20,812 nt of DNA. Source: an uncultured Eubacteriales bacterium. GTDB taxonomy: Bacteria; Bacillota; Clostridia; Peptostreptococcales; Anaerovoracaceae. The position numbers were made by a program, and so were the translations under genes. The notes below the pieces were generated by a model. It was not told the DNA's origin and made no database searches. It saw only the letters and a list, made by a program, of their open reading frames with translations. The DNA lies in the NCBI GenBank assembly GCA_910583765.1, contig CAJTYS010000057.1, positions 1 through 20,812 on the forward strand. The letters are read 5' to 3'. The first letter of the stretch is position 1, and the number at the start of each line of letters is the position of its first letter. This document shows, in pieces, positions 1 to 5,685 of the stretch.

Positions 1-33
1 AGCATAGGATACAAAATCCTTGAAGAAAATGTG

Positions 34-339
34 TCAACTAATCTTGACAAAATCATTCATTTCTTCCTGGCAGACCCTGATCTGCTCGTCTTCCCCGTAG
101 GTGTCTATGGCCAGCCGCAGGACTTCGTCATCGGACATTTCCGGCTTTGCCGGGCCTTCGATCATGTCTTCGTACCAAGAAAATTCAAAGTTATCCTCAA
201 GCATCCCGTAATATTTATTGTTCTCATCGGCCGCCGTTATCGTCATGGTCTTTCCGGCCCACGCCCGCTTTTTCGCCATGTTCGTATATTCCGCGAGGTC
301 TTTTCTGATCCTCACTTTGTCTCCCACTTTATATTTCAT
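34..339 (-). CDS. hypothetical phage protein with an SH3/KOW-like N-terminus
   Basis: The 101-residue product begins MKYKVGDKVRIRKDL and continues with a short basic beta-rich stretch, as in small SH3/KOW-type barrels that bind nucleic acid or protein. The second half is acidic. This resemblance comes from the opening pattern only, so no function is assigned. The start at 339 is well supported: GGAGG lies just upstream and the ATG overlaps the TGA of the preceding gene (ATGA), which implies translational coupling. It is the last gene seen in the leftward operon; bases 1-33 beyond its stop hold nothing I can call. Confidence 0.75.
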   Translation of the reverse strand: MKYKVGDKVRIRKDLAEYTNMAKKRAWAGKTMTITAADENNKYYGMLEDNFEFSWYEDMIEGPAKPEMSDDEVLRLAIDTYGEDEQIRVCQEEMNDFVKIS

Positions 340-593
340 TTCAATTCCTCCTTGAGTTTTTGATCGATTTCTTCACTGATGGCTTTTTCCAAGCTCCCCG
401 CTAATTTCGTCAACTCTATCGTCATGCTCTGTTTGGTTTCCTTGATGACTTCCTTGTCCGCCTTTACCATTTCCTCAAATTGACCAGCCACTACTTGGAA
501 TCCGTCCTCTAACGCATTAATTCGACTTTCTATGAGTTGAATCCGCCGCCGCAGATTTTCCCACTCCGCTTGTGTTATTACAAACGCTAACAT
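336..593 (-). CDS. small coiled-coil phage protein
   Basis: The 85-residue product is almost entirely predicted helix, with heptad-like spacing of hydrophobics between charged residues from about residue 10 (WENLRRRIQLIESRINALE) to the C-terminus, and no cysteines. It may be an oligomeric scaffold or adaptor; the family is not recognised. The ATG at 593 follows a GGAGGT site, and the stop overlaps the next gene by four bases. The antisense frame in this region is a low-complexity shadow. Confidence 0.75.
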   Translation of the reverse strand: MLAFVITQAEWENLRRRIQLIESRINALEDGFQVVAGQFEEMVKADKEVIKETKQSMTIELTKLAGSLEKAISEEIDQKLKEELK

Positions 594-647
594 AATCTTG
601 ACCTCCGTTCTTCCACTCTTTCACCTTGACTTCGCTCTCATGGTGTC

Positions 648-782
648 TCAACGCATTCGCCACATTCTTTCAATCCTGCGCAACCGCTCGATGAATTCGA
701 CCAGTTCCATCTTGTCTTCTTTGTTCAGACTCGATGTCGCAACGCATGCGATTATCAATTCGAGCTTTCTTTCTCTTGTCAC
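648..782 (-). CDS. small helical protein with GTG start
   Basis: A 44-codon frame starts with GTG at 782, five bases after a strong AAGGAGG. The product opens MTRERKLELIIACVATSSLN and ends in a basic amphipathic helix rich in Arg and Glu. The GTG overlaps the TGA of the 26-codon gene upstream (GTGA), a typical coupling signal, and the gene fills what would otherwise be a 250-base gap in a tightly packed operon. A second in-frame GTG at 785 is too close to the ribosome site. No family is recognised; it could be a regulator or adaptor. Confidence 0.6.
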   Translation of the reverse strand: MTRERKLELIIACVATSSLNKEDKMELVEFIERLRRIERMWRMR

Positions 783-859
783 CACGACCTCCTTTTTTTC
801 TCCTGTAAGATTTGGCACTTAAGCCTTCTTAGGCAGTGTTCACAATCCTTCATGTGCAT
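779..859 (-). CDS. 26-residue Cys-rich microprotein
   Basis: AAGGAGG followed seven bases later by ATG opens a 26-codon frame whose product contains CEHC, a further Cys (CEHCLRRLKC) and a basic tail. It overlaps the end of the zinc-ribbon gene upstream by 20 bases, and its stop forms a GTGA overlap with the next small gene. Ideal ribosome-site spacing and coupling on the downstream side are the support; the short length is the main doubt. The three or four Cys/His residues could hold one metal ion, but this is inference. Confidence 0.5.
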   Translation of the reverse strand: MHMKDCEHCLRRLKCQILQEKKRRSW

Positions 860-1154
860 GTCCGTACCTCCTTAGCCGCTGTCCGCAGTACCGGCAGTAC
901 GTGTCGTTACTGATGAAACTGTCGCACGCTGGGCATTTCTCCAACTTACAGCCAGCTTTGAAATTCAGATTTCCAACTTTAACATCTTCATCCAATCGCA
1001 ATATTTTTACAAGTTTTGGCTGTTCTTTGTCTTCCAGTATCGCAAGCTTTCGCAAGCACCTTTCATGGCCGTTGTATCTCAAGTCCATTCTTGGGATCGC
1101 TTTACCGTCAACCCATTCTGTCAATCTTTCGTTTTCTACTTCTTTTGTTTTCAT
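840..1154 (-). CDS. phage zinc-ribbon protein
   Basis: The 104-residue protein has a charged N-terminal region (residues 1-65) and a C-terminal zinc ribbon with paired CPAC (C74, C77) and CRYC (C87, C90), then a basic tail. Such ribbons usually bind nucleic acid or stabilise small adaptors, so a DNA- or RNA-contacting role is possible but not shown. It lies between the DUF551 gene and a run of three very small genes in the leftward early operon. Confidence 0.75.
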   Translation of the reverse strand: MKTKEVENERLTEWVDGKAIPRMDLRYNGHERCLRKLAILEDKEQPKLVKILRLDEDVKVGNLNFKAGCKLEKCPACDSFISNDTYCRYCGQRLRRYGHAHEGL

Positions 1155-1158
1155 CGTC

Positions 1159-1872
1159 TCATTTCCCTCTATACGGTTCAGGCAGCGGCATCCAGGCGAT
1201 CACGTTATCTCCGTAACAAGGATCCCACTGTCCTCCACCGTCTGGATTGTGCCAGTCGATGTTTGTGTAATTTCCCGTTGAGCCTGCTATTGTCACAAAG
1301 ACTTCTTCATTATCTTCTGGCAGCCTTTCAGTCACCGGTATCCATCTGCCGCTTGTGTCCTCTGTCTTTTTTTGATAGAGTCCCGCGTCTTCATAAGTTT
1401 TCAGGCGTTCTCTTAATTCGGCTGCGGCCCACAGATTGCGATAAAACAAGGCGATCAATCCCCTTATGTAATCCGTGCCGTATTGTAGATATTCAATCAT
1501 TATCTCGTCAAAATCTTCATCGGAATCGGACACATCACCTTCACCCACATAAGCCTTAAGAAGCTTTCTTGTTAGTTCCCTCGCATCTACGTCAAAGTCG
1601 TAGTCACGATACCTCGCTTTGCCGTCTCTGATGTAGCAAGCATTGTGTGCGAGCTGAAGCATTCCCATCTCTTCAACAGGCGCATCTGTTGTTAATCGTT
1701 CCACGCTTGCGTCCGCCCGGCGTATCCGCTCCTGGATTTCCTCGTTCACCGCCATGTTCCGCACTTCATCGATCACTTTTCGTAAGAGGGCCGGCTCTTT
1801 CAGGCCGGATGCCTCTTTTGATTCCTTCGCCATGTCTTCCAGCTTGGCGACGAGTTTTCTTTCGTCAATCAT
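1159..1872 (-). CDS. DUF551 domain phage protein
   Basis: The last 65 or so residues match the DUF551 pattern: WIPVTERLPED near the domain start, a central glycine-rich stretch, and VIAWMPLPEPY at the end. DUF551 is common in phage and prophage early regions and has no established biochemical function. The N-terminal 170 residues are helical and acidic and may form an oligomerisation or binding module. An ATG 18 codons upstream exists in the same frame, but I start at 1872 because GGGAGG lies just before that ATG and the longer form would run into the preceding gene, which ends at 1892. Confidence 0.8.
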   Translation of the reverse strand: MIDERKLVAKLEDMAKESKEASGLKEPALLRKVIDEVRNMAVNEEIQERIRRADASVERLTTDAPVEEMGMLQLAHNACYIRDGKARYRDYDFDVDARELTRKLLKAYVGEGDVSDSDEDFDEIMIEYLQYGTDYIRGLIALFYRNLWAAAELRERLKTYEDAGLYQKKTEDTSGRWIPVTERLPEDNEEVFVTIAGSTGNYTNIDWHNPDGGGQWDPCYGDNVIAWMPLPEPYRGK

Positions 1873-1891
1873 TTTGTCTTCCTCCCGCTTC

Positions 1892-2134
1892 TTAATCCCG
1901 CTGATCGTACCAATCCAAAACCTCAAACTCGTCAGGGCTGCCGCTGTCGTCCCAGCACACGTCCACGAGCTTCACGTCTTTCACGCTTTTCAAGGCTTCG
2001 CAAACTTCGTCCAGGTCTTGGAATTCCCGCTCCAGTCGCTTGTCCAATTCTTTCAATTTTTCCTCGTTCTCCACTTCGATCTCGATATAGTGGTCGAACT
2101 TCGCTTTTTCTTCGATCTGCAATTTCGCTCTCAT
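1892..2134 (-). CDS. small acidic phage protein
   Basis: The 80-residue product is acidic, with alternating beta and helical segments (KFDHYIEIEVENEEKLKEL, then a helix, then VKLVDVCWDD). This resembles a small ferredoxin-like alpha/beta fold, but the family is not recognised. A strong AAGGAGGTG precedes the ATG at 2134, and the gene starts only four bases after the DUF5131 gene ends. Confidence 0.75.
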   Translation of the reverse strand: MRAKLQIEEKAKFDHYIEIEVENEEKLKELDKRLEREFQDLDEVCEALKSVKDVKLVDVCWDDSGSPDEFEVLDWYDQRD

Positions 2135-2138
2135 GTCT

Positions 2139-2909
2139 TCACCTCCTTAACCCTTCCGGGAACTCCTGTATTAACCGCTCTCCCCAAATATCTTCAAGGC
2201 TTGATTTCATAAACACTGGGATTTTATATTTTTCACACCCATCGACTAGACGTTCGATCCATTCTCGCCTTGGAATCACTTTGCCTTTCCTATGCCCTGT
2301 TTCCGCTCCTATGATCACCCATTTCGGTTTCTCCGCCTTCGGATCCATTTTCCCAAGATCGGCTAACATTGGTTCCACGGATAAAAACCAGTGACGGCCT
2401 TCAGAAAACCATGTGTACATGTCCTCTGGCTTTGTCACACTGGATCCATACCAGTGATTGTCAGCGTGCGGCAGAATCCCTTTTTTGGCCAGATCGATGT
2501 AACGTTCCGGGTTTTTCGTGAGGAACAAATAGTTATGTTGCGGCGCTCTTTCACAAGCAGCGAAAATCTCCTCTATCCAGCTATCCGGCACCCAATCGCC
2601 GAACAAATCGGCCATGGAGCAGACAAAGATGTTTCTGCCTTGCTTGTTTATGTAGTCGTTCAGGCGGTAACGATGGAATGTCGGCTCAAATCCGTATGGA
2701 TATGCGCACTTGCGTTCTTTTCCATCTTTGCATACCGTTGTCACCGCCTCCCGCAAATCATTGACCTGTTTTTCATCTGTCAGGCGGGGAAGATCAAAAG
2801 GTCTAAATCTTTCCGCAATGCCCCTCGCATAGCAATACTCGCAGTCATGCCTGCACCCCGTGACTGGGTTCCAGGTGCTGTCGCACCAGTCTATTTTTGT
2901 TTTTTCCAT
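2139..2909 (-). CDS. DUF5131 (Gp37/Gp68) radical-SAM-like phage protein
   Basis: The 256-residue product begins MEKTKIDWCDSTWNPVTGC and carries C19-x3-C23-x2-C26, followed by YARGIAERF. The opening W-x4-WNPVTGC and this cysteine triad are hallmarks of the Gp37/Gp68 (DUF5131) family found in many phages. The triad is the arrangement that binds the 4Fe-4S cluster of radical SAM enzymes. Later segments (FVCSMADLFGDWVP, FLTKNPERY, FLSVEPML, VIIGAETG) also fit the family. The substrate is unknown. The frame stays open to a GTG at 3065, but I start at 2909: GGAGGAGG lies just upstream, and the extension would be a shadow of the Cys-rich gene described next. Confidence 0.88.
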   Translation of the reverse strand: MEKTKIDWCDSTWNPVTGCRHDCEYCYARGIAERFRPFDLPRLTDEKQVNDLREAVTTVCKDGKERKCAYPYGFEPTFHRYRLNDYINKQGRNIFVCSMADLFGDWVPDSWIEEIFAACERAPQHNYLFLTKNPERYIDLAKKGILPHADNHWYGSSVTKPEDMYTWFSEGRHWFLSVEPMLADLGKMDPKAEKPKWVIIGAETGHRKGKVIPRREWIERLVDGCEKYKIPVFMKSSLEDIWGERLIQEFPEGLRR

Positions 2910-2910
2910 T

Positions 2911-3078
2911 TCATCTCCTCCTCCGTTGTCCTTGTCTGCGTTTAAATTCTCCGCATATGCTCGTGCTCTTTTTTTCAATGGTTTTCGGATACCTGACGCA
3001 GGTTCCCATCGTGCCTTTGACCGGGATGTAGTCAGCTTCACATCTAAACCATTGGCAATATTCACAGCCCATTAACAT
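2911..3078 (-). CDS. small Cys-rich protein (CxxC ... CGEF type)
   Basis: A 55-residue frame begins at ATG 3078, after an AGGAGG site, and contains CEYC, a further Cys at FRC, a mid-protein GTCVRYP and a terminal ICGEF before a very basic tail. Five cysteines with this spacing recall small phage metal-binding proteins of the form C-x2-C...G-x-C...P...CGEF; that recollection is not a database match. The ORF lies exactly between the PAPS-reductase-like gene and the DUF5131 gene, and its TGA ends two bases before the DUF5131 ATG. A second ATG at 3072 is an alternative start. Confidence 0.7.
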   Translation of the reverse strand: MLMGCEYCQWFRCEADYIPVKGTMGTCVRYPKTIEKKSTSICGEFKRRQGQRRRR

Positions 3079-3093
3079 TTCCTCTGTTCCCTC

Positions 3094-3846
3094 CTATCCG
3101 TTAAGCCACCAGTCCATCACGTCCTGGGCGGTCTTCCACGTTGTTTCAAGTTCATTTTCTCTTCTTATGTCCAGCATCCTTTCAAAGGCCTTCAAATAGG
3201 CTTGTTCAAATTCTGGATACGCTTTCAATTCTTCCTTCGCATTGCTGCTCATCGGACAGCCAACGCAGCCCAACCGATCATAGCCTTGATCGTACAACTT
3301 GCAATATGGGATATCGTATCTTTTGATAAACTCCCACACGTCTTCATTGGACCAGTCGATGATCGGGTTGAGGACGTTCTTGCTTTTGGTTGGGCACGGC
3401 CTCACCATCACGGCGTTGTCCGGGTTGTCTGGATCAACGCTGACGGTTTTTTCTTTGTCTTTCTGGAAGTTGATTTCCAGCCCCGCCCTGTTGTTTCTCC
3501 TTCTTGCTGACTCCGCCCAACGCACTCCCATGACACAGAACCGGCCTTCGCCGCCTCGCTCTTTCAGAAAGTCGCAGCAGTATCTCTTTGTTCGTGTCGG
3601 CGGGAATTTCCTTTGGGGTATCAGGTTCCACATCGTGATCCTTTTCCCGTCTTTGTCTCTAGGAAAGTCCCATTCCACGTCCGGATGATGCTCTCTAATA
3701 AAATTCACAAGCTCCGGCGGGTCCACGCTTGTGACGTTGTAGTGCGCGTCGTATTTGACCCCGGCCATGTCCGCCAAGGCTTTGATGACAACGCTGTCTT
3801 TTCCGCCGCTGAAGGCTAAATAGTAGCCCCCCCCCCCCCGGCTCAA
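3094..3846 (-). CDS. PAPS-reductase-like phage protein, N-terminus out of frame
   Basis: This frame encodes the catalytic body of the phage phosphoadenosine-phosphosulfate reductase / adenine nucleotide alpha-hydrolase-like family. It has a PP-loop SGGKDS (residues 13-18), HYNVTSVDPPELV, RYCCDFLKE, a segment PIIDWSNEDVW and CVGCPMSS. The family uses the PP-loop to bind a nucleotide; cysteines near the end may bind metal. The only start in this frame is a TTG at 3846 without a ribosome site, just before a 13-G run. The usual N-terminal helix (SKIEVSIKRLQMFEP) is encoded immediately upstream in the other frame. With 12 or 9 G the two parts would join, so the gene is split here by tract length, either a real switch or mutation, or a sequencing error. 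Confidence 0.85.
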   Translation of the reverse strand: MSRGGGGYYLAFSGGKDSVVIKALADMAGVKYDAHYNVTSVDPPELVNFIREHHPDVEWDFPRDKDGKRITMWNLIPQRKFPPTRTKRYCCDFLKERGGEGRFCVMGVRWAESARRRNNRAGLEINFQKDKEKTVSVDPDNPDNAVMVRPCPTKSKNVLNPIIDWSNEDVWEFIKRYDIPYCKLYDQGYDRLGCVGCPMSSNAKEELKAYPEFEQAYLKAFERMLDIRRENELETTWKTAQDVMDWWLNG

Positions 3847-4150
3847 ACATCTGCAATCTCTTTATGGACACTTCTATCTTGCTGAGTCCTCCCATGTTTA
3901 ATTGTTCCAGCATTTTTTCCTCCAATCCGTACCCCGTGCCGCCTTCCACGATCCGATCGGCGTTCACGCAGTGCTCCATGTCTTTGGTGTAGGTGTCGTC
4001 AAAAACTTTGCTTTTGTAGACCACATCATAATGCTTTAATCCGTTCCACCACTCCACGTTCTCCCCCTTCCGTTTATGCCAAGCGGATAGTTTCATAAGG
4101 GCAAGATTTGGAAAATTGTGGCCGTCCACGTCTATCAGTCCTATTTTCAT
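3695..4150 (-). CDS. DVDGHNFPN-type phage protein remnant fused to PAPS-reductase N-terminus
   Basis: Residues 1-75 (MKIGLIDVDGHNFPNL, YDVVYKSKVF, then a GGTGYG) match the N-terminal, B12-domain-like part of a phage protein that normally continues for some 200 residues into a radical-SAM-like region; this length is from memory. Here that part is missing. The frame passes into SKIEVSIKRLQMFEP (about residues 90-104), the usual start of the PAPS-reductase-like family. An in-frame deletion fusing two neighbouring genes is the simplest reading. After the G run at 3827-3839, the remaining 47 codons are out of frame with the reductase and probably nonsense. The start at 4150 has GGAGG upstream. Confidence 0.6.
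   Translation of the reverse strand: MKIGLIDVDGHNFPNLALMKLSAWHKRKGENVEWWNGLKHYDVVYKSKVFDDTYTKDMEHCVNADRIVEGGTGYGLEEKMLEQLNMGGLSKIEVSIKRLQMFEPGGGGLLFSLQRRKRQRCHQSLGGHGRGQIRRALQRHKRGPAGACEFY
3827..3839. repeat. homopolymer of 13 C (G13 on the coding strand)
   Basis: Thirteen consecutive C on the plus strand fall inside the codons joining the N-terminal and catalytic parts of the PAPS-reductase-like gene. A tract of 12 or 9 would give a continuous frame (MFEP-Gly(n)-YYLAFSGG); 13 breaks it. Tracts of this length are prone to slipped-strand copying and to base-calling error. Confidence 0.95.
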
Positions 4151-4166
4151 CGCTACAGCCTCCTGG

Positions 4167-4310
4167 CTATCTCATTCGGGTTCCCGCCCTTGGCACGCCA
4201 ATTTCTTTTAAACGTCGCACCTCTCTTTCTAAATCAGCCAGCCTCTTTAAAATCCTAAATAACACAACGCACATTATTGCCATCGCGATTTTTAAAAATA
4301 ACGTTCCCAT
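4167..4310 (-). CDS. small single-pass membrane protein
   Basis: A 47-residue frame begins at ATG 4310, seven bases after a GAGAGG site. The product has one hydrophobic segment near its N-terminus (about residues 4-19, MGTLFLKIAMAIMCVVLF) followed by a charged helix with coiled-coil spacing (LKRLADLEREVRRLKE). It would be a tail-anchored-like or N-in microprotein at the membrane. It sits between the Cys-rich 59-residue gene (two bases between stop and start) and the DVDGHNFPN gene. The function is unknown. Confidence 0.6.
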   Translation of the reverse strand: MGTLFLKIAMAIMCVVLFRILKRLADLEREVRRLKEIGVPRAGTRMR

Positions 4311-4312
4311 TC

Positions 4313-4492
4313 CTACGCCTCTCTAAAAAATTTGCCGCCGCCCCAACCATAATCGTCAGCCGGTTGGTAATCATCCAGAACTAGTTTAGGTTCGTCGCCT
4401 TCGCCGCAAATGTGATCACCTTCCCCGATTGGAATCAGGTTTTCGCAACACTCGCAAATCGGCTGCTTGTTTCGCCTGTTTCTTTTTCTCAT
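4313..4492 (-). CDS. 59-residue Cys-rich acidic protein
   Basis: The ATG at 4492 follows GGAGGTGAT at ideal spacing and overlaps the TGA of the DUF3846 gene (ATGA). The product starts with a very basic stretch, then PICECCENL and HICGEGDE (four cysteines and a histidine, enough for one zinc site), then an acidic Gly- and Tyr-rich tail ending GGGKFFREA. The charge asymmetry and metal-ligand pattern suggest a small adaptor or nucleic-acid-binding protein; this is inference. No family is recognised. Confidence 0.68.
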   Translation of the reverse strand: MRKRNRRNKQPICECCENLIPIGEGDHICGEGDEPKLVLDDYQPADDYGWGGGKFFREA

Positions 4493-5046
4493 TTTCTATC
4501 ACCTCCACATGCGCTTCGCCGAACCGTGGAAACGTTTTCTTTTTCTCTCAGATCCAGGCCGCAGATGACGCAGAAATTGTGATCCGGTTCTATTTCTGTG
4601 TTTCCACATCTTGGACAACGCTTTTCTTCGCTAAGCGCTCGCGTCAGTTTTTTCAATTGGCCCTCCAGGGTTTGAAATGTGGATTCTTCGATGCCGCAAA
4701 AATCGATTCCCTCTTCTCCCCATTCTTCCCCGACAAAGAGGACGTTCCCCATGATCGGATGGCCGTGTTCGTCCGTCCCGTACAGATAGCAGCCGGCCAA
4801 GTTCGGGACGTTTTCCTTCAGCAAGAACTCTCCATCGACTAACATGCTCACGCACTGCCCCGGGATCCTCGTTGGGGTGTTTTCCATGCCGAAACGTTCA
4901 TACAACCGTTTTGGCATCACATGCTCGTACGTTTCGCACCCGTTCCCGATCAGCTCCCGCAGGCGGCGGTTCCGTTCTTTATAGGTGCCTGTTGGGAATT
5001 CATGCGTCGTCACTTTTAAATCCGTGGTCACTTTGATTAGTTTCAT
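4489..5046 (-). CDS. DUF3846 phage protein with C-terminal zinc ribbon
   Basis: The 185-residue product opens MKLIKVTTDLKVTTHEF. Residues about 60-110 (VSMLVDGEFLLKENVPNLAG ... IMGNVLFVG) match the DUF3846 domain, a phage and plasmid domain of unknown function. Residues 140-165 form a zinc ribbon (C144, C147, C159, C162). The ribbon fused to DUF3846 hints at a nucleic-acid-facing adaptor. An AAGGAGG site lies upstream of the ATG at 5046. The start region is overlapped by the end of a small membrane-protein frame (5000-5161). Confidence 0.8.
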   Translation of the reverse strand: MKLIKVTTDLKVTTHEFPTGTYKERNRRLRELIGNGCETYEHVMPKRLYERFGMENTPTRIPGQCVSMLVDGEFLLKENVPNLAGCYLYGTDEHGHPIMGNVLFVGEEWGEEGIDFCGIEESTFQTLEGQLKKLTRALSEEKRCPRCGNTEIEPDHNFCVICGLDLREKENVSTVRRSACGGDRK

Positions 5047-5161
5047 TGTCGTTACCTCCTTCTTTCTCTTTCAGTAAAACGATTAACAATATGAGCGGCA
5101 GTAAGAATTCCGCTCCAACCGCCCAGCAGCTGCCGCTGAGGTATTTGATCAATTGTCGCAT
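5000..5161 (-). CDS. candidate small membrane protein
   Basis: A 53-residue frame starts at ATG 5161, about ten bases after a GAGGA motif. One strongly hydrophobic stretch (residues about 12-29, CWAVGAEFLLPLILLIVLL) is followed by a charged tail. It fills the 130-base space between the 121-residue gene and the DUF3846 gene, but overlaps the DUF3846 start by 47 bases in another frame, so its last third could be dispensable or the ORF spurious. An earlier ATG at 5166 gives only five codons. Support is gap-filling, the hydrophobic segment and a modest ribosome site. Confidence 0.45.
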   Translation of the reverse strand: MRQLIKYLSGSCWAVGAEFLLPLILLIVLLKEKEGGNDNETNQSDHGFKSDDA

Positions 5162-5174
5162 TTCATGAGAATCC

Positions 5175-5540
5175 TCATAAAATTGATGTCTGCGCATCAT
5201 CAAAATTTTGCTTTCTAGTTTGGAGCTGATAACCATAGCCCCGTAAGCGCTCCACCCGTTCCTTTTGGTTGAGATTCGCCATGTAGTTTTGTTTGACGAG
5301 CGGTGGGGTCGGCAGATAAAATTCACCTGGTAATTCCCAATTGTTCGTTTCACAAATTTCCATGATTTTTCGTTTATAATAAAGCACATGGTTTCTCACA
5401 AGGTTCATGTTCACTCCGTCCGGCCAACCTGGATCATTCGATCCTGATTCGTTGATGTGTTTCCAACACCTGATTCGTTCCTGAATTTCTTTTCCGTATT
5501 CAGTCAACAATTCATCGTCCATTTTCTTCCTTTTTGCCAT
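5175..5540 (-). CDS. conserved-looking hypothetical phage protein
   Basis: The 121-residue protein is helical and charged, with a central stretch MNLVRNHVLYYKRKIMEICE and a proline-rich YLPTPPLVKQNYMAN motif. I associate these with a family found beside phage replisome organizers in Clostridia, from memory only. It has no enzymatic motif and no cysteine cluster. AAGGGG lies upstream of the ATG at 5540, in the usual position. The 145 bases between it and the replisome organizer hold only very short frames. Confidence 0.72.
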   Translation of the reverse strand: MAKRKKMDDELLTEYGKEIQERIRCWKHINESGSNDPGWPDGVNMNLVRNHVLYYKRKIMEICETNNWELPGEFYLPTPPLVKQNYMANLNQKERVERLRGYGYQLQTRKQNFDDAQTSIL

Positions 5541-5685
5541 TTTATTTCGTACCCCTTGTCCAGTTGGTTCTCAAACCCATGTTTTCATCGTGTCAAATAT
5601 GGGACTGATCCGTCTTCCGCAAAACCTTCGCCTTCGCCATTTCAATAACTCTTTTTTTCGTTCGCTTGTTTCCCCATAATCTTGA

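Noticed and set aside
6..37. TTGACA on the minus strand at 37-32 as a promoter for genes further left
   Set aside because: The nearest -10 candidates are either poorly matched (TTGTAT at 17 bases) or too far away (TATCCT at 20 bases), and the -35 overlaps coding sequence.
1065..1559. Plus-strand frame of 164 codons
   Set aside because: It is antisense to the zinc-ribbon and DUF551 genes, is Leu/Ser/Cys-rich in the way typical of shadow frames and has no ribosome site.
2391..2945. Plus-strand frame of 184 codons
   Set aside because: It is antisense to the DUF5131 gene and shows no domain pattern.
2910..3065. Extension of the DUF5131 protein to a GTG at 3065
   Set aside because: The added 52 residues lack the family's pattern, while another frame there encodes a well-signalled Cys-rich protein and the ATG at 2909 has GGAGGAGG.
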